This document shows, one piece after another, positions 1 through 6,636 of a stretch of DNA of 8,109 bases. Numbering within the stretch: the first letter of the stretch is position 1; the number at the start of each line of letters is the position of its first letter. Source of the stretch: Myxococcales bacterium (lineage in GTDB: Bacteria; Myxococcota; Polyangia; Polyangiales; Polyangiaceae); the NCBI GenBank assembly GCA_020430865.1, contig JAGQIY010000927.1, positions 1 through 8,109 on the forward strand, in the 5' to 3' direction. The position numbers and the translations under genes were made by a program. Under the pieces are notes generated by a model, which saw only the letters and a program-made list of their open reading frames with translations, did not search any database and was not told the DNA's origin.

Positions 1-560
1 CCACAAAGCTTGACCCGCATCCAGACCGCGGCTCTCAGGTGGGTGCCGAGCAAGGAGGCTCGGGTGAAGTCCGCATCCATGATCAAGCAGCGCAGCAGCA
101 GCGCCCCGCTCAGATCGATGCCCGCGGTGTCACTATCCAGGATGCTCAGGCACTCGCTGCGCGTCCGGCTGAAGTTCGCTCCGCCGAGCTTGCCTCGCAC
201 GAAGTTCACGTTGCGCAGCTGGCTGTCGCGGAAGTCGGCGCCGGTCAGGTCGGAATTGAACACCTGCGCCTCCCGCAGGTCGGCGCCGCCGAAGCACGCC
301 TCGCTCGCGACGCAGTCGTGCCACACGCTGTGAGTCAGCCTGGCTTCGTCGAGTCGGGCACCGGATAGCTTGCATCCCGACAGCACCGCCTCCCGCAGAT
401 CGGCGCCGCGCAGGTTCGCGCCGCTCAGGTCCACGCTCTCGAGCGTCGCAGCCTTTAGGTCGGCTCCAGACAGGTCGAGGCCCGCCAGCGACTGACCGCT
501 CACGGGCTGAGCCCGAGCGCAGTCGTGCTCCAGCTGCTCCCGAAGACTACGTCGTGGCAT
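1..560 (-). CDS. Pentapeptide-repeat protein, 3' end beyond window (partial)
   Basis: The reading frame opens at ATG (558–560) and stays open for 186 codons to the left edge, so the C-terminus is missing. After a short polar N-terminus (about residues 1–24) the protein is built of A(D/N)LXX pentapeptides, e.g. LSGADL, LSGANL and LRGADL. The central L/F/W or similar residue falls at every fifth position from residue 30 to 185, with weak units near 85, 135 and 145 but no register slip. This predicts at least eight coils of a right-handed quadrilateral beta-helix. There is no signal peptide or membrane segment, so it is probably cytoplasmic. The start overlaps the end of the DUF2169 gene by 14 bases in another frame and has a strong GGGGAGG ribosome site, so translation is probably coupled. 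Pentapeptide folds serve as scaffolds or as DNA-mimicking gyrase binders (Qnr, MfpA). Here a role in effector loading or immunity is only inferred from the VgrG context. Confidence 0.88.
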   Translation of the reverse strand, partial: MPRRSLREQLEHDCARAQPVSGQSLAGLDLSGADLKAATLESVDLSGANLRGADLREAVLSGCKLSGARLDEARLTHSVWHDCVASEACFGGADLREAQVFNSDLTGADFRDSQLRNVNFVRGKLGGANFSRTRSECLSILDSDTAGIDLSGALLLRCLIMDADFTRASLLGTHLRAAVWMRVKLC

Positions 561-3159
561 CTTCACGCCTCCCCACGACGCGCGCCTGCTCCACCAGGGC
601 GTCGGTCAGCAGCGTCGCCTTGTCCACGCGGACCTTCGACAGATCGCTACGAAACAGGTTCGCGCCTCGCAGATCGACGCCTCGCAGGTCGGCGTGGTCC
701 AGGAGCGCCTCCATGGCATTGGCGCTGGCCAGGATGGCACCACGCAGATCGGATCTCGAGAGCGTCGCCCGCCTCAAATCCGCACGGTAAAATTTGCATT
801 CCTGAGCGTCGACCTCGCTGAGATTCGCCATCAAGAGCCTCGCCTCGCCGAAATTCGAACGAGCAAGGCACGATCCCGCCAGGGTCGCTCGCTCGAGGCC
901 TGCCCAGCGGAAATCGGCGTCCTGCAGATCGCAGCCCTTGGCCAACGTCGCTGCGCTCAGGTCCGCGCGCACCCAGGTCGACCCTGCCAGGCCGCAGCTG
1001 ATGAAGGTCGCGCGGGGAAGCCTGGCCTCATCGAACGACACACCCACTGCCTGGACCTCGAGAAAGGCGGCCTTGCTCAGGTCGGCAGCAGCGAATCGAC
1101 ACCCGCTGAGCGCCTGACGAATGAAGTACACGTCCGGCAAGAGCGCCTGCTCGAAGTTCGTCCGCTCGAGCTCGGCCTCCAGGAGATTGCAGCCTTCCAG
1201 GTGCGCGGCCTCGAAGTTCGCTCGCTCGAGCTTCGAGCGCATCAGCGTGCAGCCCTGCATCCGTGCGCGGGCGAAGCATGTTCCGCGCAGGTCGGCCTCC
1301 GCCAGGTTCGCCCGCTCGAGCGTCGCCCCTGACAGGTCCGCTGCATCGAGCCGAGCTCGCGCCAGCACCACGTCCGATAGCTCACAGCCCACCAGGCTCG
1401 CGCCGCTGAGATCCGCCCCCTCGAGGAACGCGCCGCTGAGGTTCAGCTCGTCCAGCGCGACGCCCCGGAGGTCGGCGCGGGTGAAGTCGCGACGCCAGAG
1501 GTTCTCCCCCGCTCGCGCCGCGGCGATCAGCTCCTCGCCCCGCTGCTTCGCGACTTCGGGGGTCAGCGGAGCGGCGGCGGGAAAGAGATGCGCGTGCTTC
1601 TGGTACGTCTCGAGCAGCTTGTCCTCGGCCCGGTCGAGCTTCTTCAACAGCTCGGGATCCTCGAGCTTCTCGAGGCCCGGCACGTCCACCCCGGAGGCCG
1701 CGACCGCCTTCAGACGCTGCTTCACGCTCTCGAGATCGAGCTTCTGCTTGAGCTTCGGCGGCCCGCCTCCTTCTGCTTGGCCGCGGGCCACGGCGTCGTC
1801 GAAGTCGATCCCGTGCTTCTGACACGTCTCCCTCGCCTGAGCCTCCAAGGCGACGCGCCGCTCGTCCGCCTCCTGCTTCTTCTCCTCCAGGAGCCCGCGC
1901 ATGATGCGTACCTGGTCGGGGATGTCCTCGGGGTCGACGGAGACGTCTTCTTCCTCGGGGATCTTGGGCAGGAGCGCGTCTGGGTCCTGACCGGCGCGCC
2001 TCAGCAGCTCCCGGGCGTTCTCGAGCTCCTCCAGCACCCTGCGCTTGGCCGCTTGCTTGCGTAGCCCCTCGCGGGGGACGGGCGGTTCGCCAAGCGCGCC
2101 CTTGGGCAGGCGATCGGGCATCAAGTCGCTCTCGCGAAGCGCCTCGAGATAGCCGTTCTCTGGATCCACCCGTCGCTTGAAGACGTCGGCGTAGTGGGTG
2201 AGATCCCGCGGGGCACGTCGCCATTCCGCGGCGACCATCATGCGCTCGATGTCGCTCGCGTCGTCTTCCGTCACCGCAACCGCTGCCCGGTAGATCAGGA
2301 TGCCGCGCTCGCGGTGCGGGATGAAGAACACCGTATCCAGGCGAGTCCGCAGCTCTTCCAGGGCGTCCTGTCCACGACGCTGGATGAAGCAGCGCGCCGT
2401 GGCTCCTGGCAGCCTGCCTTCGACGAGGGACGCGCCTGGCACCAGGTTCTCCAGCTCGTAAGCCTCGTCTCCACTCCAGTAGCCATCGATGCGCTGCGCT
2501 GGCTGAGCGGCGTTGAAGTAGCTCCAGTCCATGTCCGCCGCGAAGCCGGGGAATCGCGTCTGTAGCCAGCGTTCGTCGAAGGTGCCGAGCTTCCCCAGGC
2601 GCTCCGGGTTCTCCATCGGCACCGGTAGGAACCCAACGGGCTCCGGGTGTTTGGTCGGCGATCTGAGGAGCTGTTCGGGGTTCTCGATGTTGGGCAGAGG
2701 ACGGAAGTGGTGCTCTTGGCCCCTTGGCGCGAAGCCCTTCCCCAGCGGGTTCTTGTCGAAGCCCTCCCCTCCGTAGGCGTTCTCCCAGCTGATCGGCATC
2801 TCCTCGAAGGGCTTCGCCTCCGTGGCCTTGCCGTCCTTCCAGTAGCGGTCACCCGAGACGTACAGAGTGCGCTCCGCGGCGCCGAGCTTCGCTCGCACGC
2901 GGCACGCGGACGCCGAGCCCTGCGGATGCGCCACGGCCTGCAACAGGAACTCGCCCACCTGCTTTGGCATACCGGTGTCGAGCACCGTGTTCGCGAACTC
3001 CTCCCCGACCAGCCCCCAGAGTTCCTTCTCGGTACGCAACTCCGGCTCTTCGTTCCCGAGCGGAAACAAAAGCATCAGCGCAACGGAGAAGTAGGGTCGT
3101 CCCTCGTTCTCGAAGCAGCGGTGCAGGACGCTGACGCGGAAAGGCTTGATGATCTGCAC
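547..3159 (-). CDS. DUF2169 type VI secretion adaptor fused to a pentapeptide-repeat domain
   Basis: This 870-residue protein has three parts. Residues about 1–315 match the DUF2169 family: an MQIIKP N-terminus, then the conserved SWENAYGGEGFDKNPLGKGF stretch at 124–143 and the GFLPVP segment near 176–181. Residues about 360–550 are highly charged and probably helical or coiled-coil, interrupted by acidic and proline segments. Residues about 560–850 are 58 pentapeptides (LSGADL, LERANL, LRGANL and similar), roughly 14 coils of beta-helix, with one single-residue slip near 740. In Agrobacterium a DUF2169 protein is needed to deliver its cognate effector through a specific VgrG, so an adaptor or loading role is likely. 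It starts with GTG two bases after the vgrG stop, behind an AGAAGG site. There is no signal peptide. The family call is firm; the role of the pentapeptide part is unknown. Confidence 0.92.
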   Translation of the reverse strand: MQIIKPFRVSVLHRCFENEGRPYFSVALMLLFPLGNEEPELRTEKELWGLVGEEFANTVLDTGMPKQVGEFLLQAVAHPQGSASACRVRAKLGAAERTLYVSGDRYWKDGKATEAKPFEEMPISWENAYGGEGFDKNPLGKGFAPRGQEHHFRPLPNIENPEQLLRSPTKHPEPVGFLPVPMENPERLGKLGTFDERWLQTRFPGFAADMDWSYFNAAQPAQRIDGYWSGDEAYELENLVPGASLVEGRLPGATARCFIQRRGQDALEELRTRLDTVFFIPHRERGILIYRAAVAVTEDDASDIERMMVAAEWRRAPRDLTHYADVFKRRVDPENGYLEALRESDLMPDRLPKGALGEPPVPREGLRKQAAKRRVLEELENARELLRRAGQDPDALLPKIPEEEDVSVDPEDIPDQVRIMRGLLEEKKQEADERRVALEAQARETCQKHGIDFDDAVARGQAEGGGPPKLKQKLDLESVKQRLKAVAASGVDVPGLEKLEDPELLKKLDRAEDKLLETYQKHAHLFPAAAPLTPEVAKQRGEELIAAARAGENLWRRDFTRADLRGVALDELNLSGAFLEGADLSGASLVGCELSDVVLARARLDAADLSGATLERANLAEADLRGTCFARARMQGCTLMRSKLERANFEAAHLEGCNLLEAELERTNFEQALLPDVYFIRQALSGCRFAAADLSKAAFLEVQAVGVSFDEARLPRATFISCGLAGSTWVRADLSAATLAKGCDLQDADFRWAGLERATLAGSCLARSNFGEARLLMANLSEVDAQECKFYRADLRRATLSRSDLRGAILASANAMEALLDHADLRGVDLRGANLFRSDLSKVRVDKATLLTDALVEQARVVGRREDATT
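568..574 (-). promoter_or_regulatory. Ribosome binding site for the downstream pentapeptide gene
   Basis: GGGGAGG on the minus strand lies 7 bases before the ATG at 560. It is embedded in the last codons of the DUF2169 gene. It is the strongest Shine-Dalgarno match I noticed at the starts in this window, and it supports ATG 560 as the real start despite the 14-base overlap. Confidence 0.75.
604..1494 (-). repeat. Pentapeptide-coding repeat domain of the DUF2169 fusion
   Basis: This is the 15-base periodic coding region for residues about 556–852. The central residue (L, F, W, M or V) recurs every five positions from 564 to 739 and again from 745 to 850, with an alanine substituted only rarely (704, 785, 815). 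The repeats are diverged at DNA level. They reflect protein structure and are not a tandem DNA array. Confidence 0.85.
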
Positions 3160-3161
3160 GG

Positions 3162-5468
3162 CTAGCCTTCTACCGTCGTGTCAGCCTTGCGATAGTCGAT
3201 GATCGCCTGCTTCAGGTCGAACAGCTTACCGGAGCAGTCGATCATGTTGTTGTTCAGGTAGATGACGTTCTCGCAGGCGGCGAGACCCGTCACACTCAGC
3301 GAGCACAGGGCGATGGTGATGTCGACCGCGAGGCGCAGGTCCAGGGTTCCGCCAACGAACAGCGAGCCGGCGAGGGCAAGATCGCAGGTCAAGCTGCCAG
3401 CCACGTTCACCGCGAGGGGGACTCCGGCGTTGATGTCCACGCCAGCCGCGAGGTTCAGGTTCGCGTAGCCAGCGACGAAGGTGTTGGCTACCAGGCCGCC
3501 GAAGTTCGAGTTCACCGCGGCGGCGTGGTTGCTGTTGACGGCGCCCAGGAAATTCTCGTTGGTGGCGCCCATGAGCGTCGTCGAGGAGTTGCCGTGGACC
3601 GTCGTGACGTTGTCCGCGTCGTAGTCGACCTTGTAGTCGCCATCGACCTTCAACGTGTAGTCGCCGTGCGCGTGGCCTTGGTAGTCGCCGACCACCTCCC
3701 AGTTCACGTCCTCGAGGATCTTGGTTCGCTGGTTCTTGTTGAACAGCTCGACCACGTCGTCCGCGACGCTGGTGGTGCGCTTGCTCTCGTAGGTTTGCCT
3801 GACAGCGCCGGTGATCCTCTCGGTGTGCGTTCCACCGATCGTCACGTCGTAGTTGCGCCCGGTCTGCAGGAAGCCATCGCCAGTCGTCTTCTCGATCAAG
3901 TTGTAGCTCAGCGACCCTTCCACGCGCGCCGCGCCCATGTAGAGCTCGGTTTCCTCGCTGGGAGTCTTGAGGTCGATGTGCTGCTGATCCAGCAGGTCTT
4001 CGAGCTCGAAGCGGTTCCCTCCCGAGGTGTGCAAGACGTTCTGGGTCTGGTTGGTCTGGATCACCGGACTCCGGGTCAAGGCGTTGGGAACGGCGCCGAC
4101 GATCAGCGGCTGGTCGGGATCGCCACCCAGGAACACCAGCATCACCTCGGTGCCCTTGCGCAGTGGGAAATGCAGCCCTTCGGGATTGCCAGCGTGATTC
4201 TGAACCATACGCACCCACATCGAGCGCGCGCCATCGACCTTGTGCTCCTCGTCGAAGCGCAGCCGGACCTTGTAGCGACCCTGATCGTCGAGCTGGGCGT
4301 AGTCGCTGGTCTCATCGGCTCCGTCGACCACACCGCTCAGGGTCCCGTAGACGCGGGGCACCGCCGTCGTGCGTGGGACCCGGAACACGACATCGCCGCG
4401 AACACACTCGAACTTGCACGTATAGAACGCGTCCTGCACCTGCAGCTCCAGCACTTCCAGCGCAGCGGGGCAGTCGTCGCAAGGCTGGACCGCGTGGTGC
4501 TGAACCTCCGTGACGTAGTACTCGCCATCCATCCGCGGCAGGAGATGCCCTTCCCCGCGGAAGTGATATCCGGAACGAAAGAATGGGACGTTGGCCTCTC
4601 CAGCGAAAACCAGGCGTCGAGCCAGCTCGATCTGCTGTAGCAGTCGCACCTCCCGATCGACCTTGGGCTCGGGGATCTCGTTCGACAGAGCAACACTCAC
4701 CCCCAACCCCGCGCGCTTTCCTCCGAGATCGAGCGTGGCCTCCGCGGGGGTCGCAGGATTGGCCGAGTCGTAGCCTCTGACCTCGAGCTCGCGTGTTTGT
4801 AGCTGGGATCGCGGCCGAAAGCGGGTGATCGAGCTGTGCTTGCGATCCGCAGCCGTGGAGAACGCTACCGGGGAATCGGCCAGCTCCTGGGACGCGGGGG
4901 GACCATCGACGACCACCAGGCACTCCTCGCTGCCCTTCTGCTCGAAGTAGTAATGAAGGCCTTCCTTCTCCATCCAGCGCGTCATGAAGTCGAGGTCGCT
5001 CTCCTCGAACTGACAGATCTGCGGGTAGCTGCGGTGTCCATTGGCGCTGAACGCTAGCCGCACCTGCTCGGCGGACAGTCCCAGGAAGCGGAACATGGCG
5101 GCGAGCAGCTCCTTGACGTTCACATCGACGAACACGCGAGTGTGGCGCGAGAGCGCTGCTCGCCACACCTCGGGGACGATTTCGATGCGGTACAGGCTGA
5201 ACTGATCGAAGACCTCCACCAGCTCCACCGCGGCCACGACACCGTGATTGACGAACGGGTCGAAGTCCTCGCTCTCGGTCGTCAGCGTGGCCCGTTGACC
5301 CACCAGCTCACTCAGCTCGATCTCGACCGAGTTCTCCAGCAGGAAGTGCACCTGAAAGCGATAGACTTGCCCCAGCCGCTCCCTGCCCTCGTAGACGACC
5401 ACGTGATTCGGCACGCCCCCCTCGAGCTCGAGCCTGTGTCGCATGCTTCGACTTCCTGTCGGTCCCAT
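3162..5468 (-). CDS. vgrG: Type VI secretion tip protein VgrG
   Basis: From ATG 5468 this encodes 768 residues. The trimeric spike protein caps the Hcp tube and carries effectors into target cells. Residues about 10–365 are the gp27/phage-baseplate-like part, with the hallmark FEESDLDFMTRWMEKEG near 154–170. Residues about 370–463 are the gp5 OB-fold, with GRYKVRLRF near 397–405, SMWVRM near 416–421, and GTEVMLVFLGGDPDQPLIVG near 439–458. From about 500 on comes the gp5-type beta-helix with VDGDYKVD-like repeats, ending in a long Ala/Val-rich tail. The longer GTG start at 5531 is rejected because it runs 58 bases into the upstream gene; ATG 5468 lies 5 bases after that gene's stop with a good ribosome site. 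ATG 5444 (MRHRLELEGG), with an AGGAAG site, is a real alternative. No toxic C-terminal extension is recognised. In other systems the VgrG C-terminus selects the adaptor and effector, here presumably the DUF2169 protein. Confidence 0.96.
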   Translation of the reverse strand: MGPTGSRSMRHRLELEGGVPNHVVVYEGRERLGQVYRFQVHFLLENSVEIELSELVGQRATLTTESEDFDPFVNHGVVAAVELVEVFDQFSLYRIEIVPEVWRAALSRHTRVFVDVNVKELLAAMFRFLGLSAEQVRLAFSANGHRSYPQICQFEESDLDFMTRWMEKEGLHYYFEQKGSEECLVVVDGPPASQELADSPVAFSTAADRKHSSITRFRPRSQLQTRELEVRGYDSANPATPAEATLDLGGKRAGLGVSVALSNEIPEPKVDREVRLLQQIELARRLVFAGEANVPFFRSGYHFRGEGHLLPRMDGEYYVTEVQHHAVQPCDDCPAALEVLELQVQDAFYTCKFECVRGDVVFRVPRTTAVPRVYGTLSGVVDGADETSDYAQLDDQGRYKVRLRFDEEHKVDGARSMWVRMVQNHAGNPEGLHFPLRKGTEVMLVFLGGDPDQPLIVGAVPNALTRSPVIQTNQTQNVLHTSGGNRFELEDLLDQQHIDLKTPSEETELYMGAARVEGSLSYNLIEKTTGDGFLQTGRNYDVTIGGTHTERITGAVRQTYESKRTTSVADDVVELFNKNQRTKILEDVNWEVVGDYQGHAHGDYTLKVDGDYKVDYDADNVTTVHGNSSTTLMGATNENFLGAVNSNHAAAVNSNFGGLVANTFVAGYANLNLAAGVDINAGVPLAVNVAGSLTCDLALAGSLFVGGTLDLRLAVDITIALCSLSVTGLAACENVIYLNNNMIDCSGKLFDLKQAIIDYRKADTTVEG
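3166..3171 (-). promoter_or_regulatory. Ribosome binding site deciding the GTG start of the DUF2169 gene
   Basis: AGAAGG on the minus strand lies 6 bases before GTG 3159, with the vgrG TAG stop (3164–3162) sitting between site and start. This geometry favours re-initiation by ribosomes finishing vgrG and supports the GTG start. The resulting N-terminus also fits the family. Confidence 0.6.
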
Positions 5469-5473
5469 CAGCG

Positions 5474-6493
5474 TTACCTCTTGTAGAGCTGTTGCCAGTG
5501 TCGCGTCGCGGCGTCGAACTGTTGCTTCCACTCCGCGAGCTCGCTCGGGTCTTGCACGAGGCGGGTACGCCAGACGTCGAGCAACGCAAGACGAAGCGCT
5601 TCCGTATGGATCCCATACTTCTGCCGCACGCCGACCTTGTTCGCGTCACCGCACACGTTGAACTCCGCGCATAGATTCGCGAACTCGAAGATCGAGAGCG
5701 TCGGCAGCTCGGTCCCGGGGAACGCTGCCTCCTCCGGCCTCACCATCTGAGTGGCGGGTGAGGCCTCATCAGCCGGTGGAGGTGGGGGGGCCTGCTCTCC
5801 AAGGCCAGCGGCGGGAGCCGGGGTCGCGCTGACCTGAACGGTGACGTCCACGCGGGGCGCACTCGTCGGTGCCATGCGCTCCGAGCTGGGACTCACCTTG
5901 GTGGATTCGAACATCGCCTTCGCGGCGCGCGTGCGTCGCTTCGCCTCGTCCGCTGGAGAGATCGTGGGCTCGGCCGGCGTGACCAGCGGCGGCGGAGCGA
6001 CGGCCGCCGGCGGGGACGGGACCCGGCGGGGCGGGAGCGGCGGCAGAGGCGGGACCTCTGGTCTGGGACCAGGGTGCAAGTCGAACCCAGCGAGGTCTGC
6101 CTGCGGACCAGCGACCTCCAAGCCCTGCTTTCCCATACGGGAACTCAACACGTTCAGGAACTCCACCGGATCGAGATCCCGCAGACGCATCGTGCGGGGC
6201 GGCCCCTCCTCGGGAGCCGGCGCCGACGGCTGATCCAGAGGGAGCTCCTCCACGGTCGGGTCCCGCTTCTTGAGCTCGCGCTTCGTCTCCCCGAGCGTCT
6301 GGGTGAAATCACCCGTGTCCTCCCCCGACTCCATCGCCGCGAGCAGCGCCTGCTCCCCACGTGCCGCGTAGGCCGGCCACTCTCCAGGCTCGAAGTCCAG
6401 TCGGCGTAGCACCTCCGCGTGACGCTCCTTCGGGAAGTGGCGCAGATGGCCGAGCAAGATGGCGTAGGTGATGAGCGAGATCGGAAGTTCCAC
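5474..6493 (-). CDS. Unrecognised VgrG-linked protein: two helical modules joined by a Pro-rich linker
   Basis: I do not recognise a named family for this 339-residue protein. It has three regions. Residues about 5–76 are helical, including ITYAILLGHLRHFPKERHAEVLRRLDF. Residues about 85–262 form a low-complexity linker rich in Pro, Ala and Glu, with runs such as PPLPPLPPRR and APPPPP. Residues about 266–338 form a second helical block, including FEFANLCAEFNV and ending in WQQLYKR. The end blocks seem to share a pattern: S-[LI]-x3-A-x-L at the start, a V-x3-[RQ] helix, then a long final helix ending in KR. They may therefore be diverged copies. There is no signal peptide or membrane helix. The GTG start has AGG nine bases upstream. 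The stop is 5 bases before vgrG, so co-translation and a type VI accessory role (chaperone or adaptor) are inferred from position only. Confidence 0.82.
   Translation of the reverse strand: MELPISLITYAILLGHLRHFPKERHAEVLRRLDFEPGEWPAYAARGEQALLAAMESGEDTGDFTQTLGETKRELKKRDPTVEELPLDQPSAPAPEEGPPRTMRLRDLDPVEFLNVLSSRMGKQGLEVAGPQADLAGFDLHPGPRPEVPPLPPLPPRRVPSPPAAVAPPPLVTPAEPTISPADEAKRRTRAAKAMFESTKVSPSSERMAPTSAPRVDVTVQVSATPAPAAGLGEQAPPPPPADEASPATQMVRPEEAAFPGTELPTLSIFEFANLCAEFNVCGDANKVGVRQKYGIHTEALRLALLDVWRTRLVQDPSELAEWKQQFDAATRHWQQLYKR
5477..5482 (-). promoter_or_regulatory. Ribosome binding site for vgrG
   Basis: AAGAGG on the minus strand lies 8 bases before ATG 5468 and overlaps the last codons of the upstream gene, just before its TAA (5476–5474). 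It supports 5468 over the upstream GTG at 5531. A second site, AGGAAG, precedes the alternative ATG at 5444 by 7 bases. Confidence 0.6.
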
Positions 6494-6575
6494 GTAGAGA
6501 TACCTGTCGGAGCCCCGCAGCCTACACCGACTGAATCGACACGTGCTCGGGAATCAGGGACGACCGCGATTCAGC

Positions 6576-6591
6576 GCCAGGCGTCGTGCCA
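6576..6591 (-). promoter_or_regulatory. Possible degenerate sigma54-type promoter for the vgrG cluster
   Basis: The minus strand reads TGGCACGACGCCTGGC. The first seven bases match the sigma54 -24 element (TGGCACG). The -12 part reads CTGGC in place of TTGCW and lacks the expected GC dinucleotide at the right spacing. Transcription would start near 6564, leaving about a 70-base leader before GTG 6493. Sigma54 control is known for type VI clusters in several bacteria, and myxobacteria encode many sigma54 activators. The defective -12 element makes this only a candidate. I see no convincing sigma70 promoter in this gap. Confidence 0.22.
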
Positions 6592-6595
6592 CGCA

Positions 6596-6616
6596 GCGCT
6601 GCCATCGACGCAGCGC
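6596..6616 (-). terminator. Weak stem-loop after the DUF1513 gene
   Basis: GCGCTGC and GCAGCGC pair as a 7-base GC-rich stem around a 7-base loop, starting about 20 bases after the TAA of the DUF1513 gene. No T-run follows on the minus strand, so it is not a canonical intrinsic terminator. It could be a processing or pausing hairpin, or chance in GC-rich DNA. Confidence 0.25.
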
Positions 6617-6636
6617 GGCGTTTGATTCCGCAGGGA

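Noticed and set aside
10..368. Plus-strand frames of 107 and 109 codons at the left edge
   Set aside because: They are antisense to the partial pentapeptide gene, whose five-residue periodicity is unbroken across the region.
694..1822. Plus-strand frames of 212 and 233 codons opposite the pentapeptide region
   Set aside because: Their repetitive composition is a mirror of the 15-base pentapeptide periodicity on the other strand. They match no family I recognise.
1382..2224. 280-codon minus-strand frame inside the DUF2169 fusion gene
   Set aside because: It is an out-of-frame Arg/Gly/Pro-rich shadow of the charged linker. The real frame has family motifs.
3525..4640. 371-codon plus-strand frame opposite vgrG
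   Set aside because: It lies wholly antisense to the clearly conserved VgrG and has low-complexity Val/Ala/Arg/His composition typical of GC-rich antisense frames.
5469..5531. Longer VgrG start at GTG 5531
   Set aside because: It would overlap the preceding gene by 58 bases, and the extra 21 residues do not look like a VgrG N-terminus. ATG 5468 has a good ribosome site.
6550..6629. GGAATCA/TGATTCC inverted pair across the gap before the vgrG cluster
   Set aside because: The seven-base arms are 66 bases apart with no supporting structure. Chance is likely.
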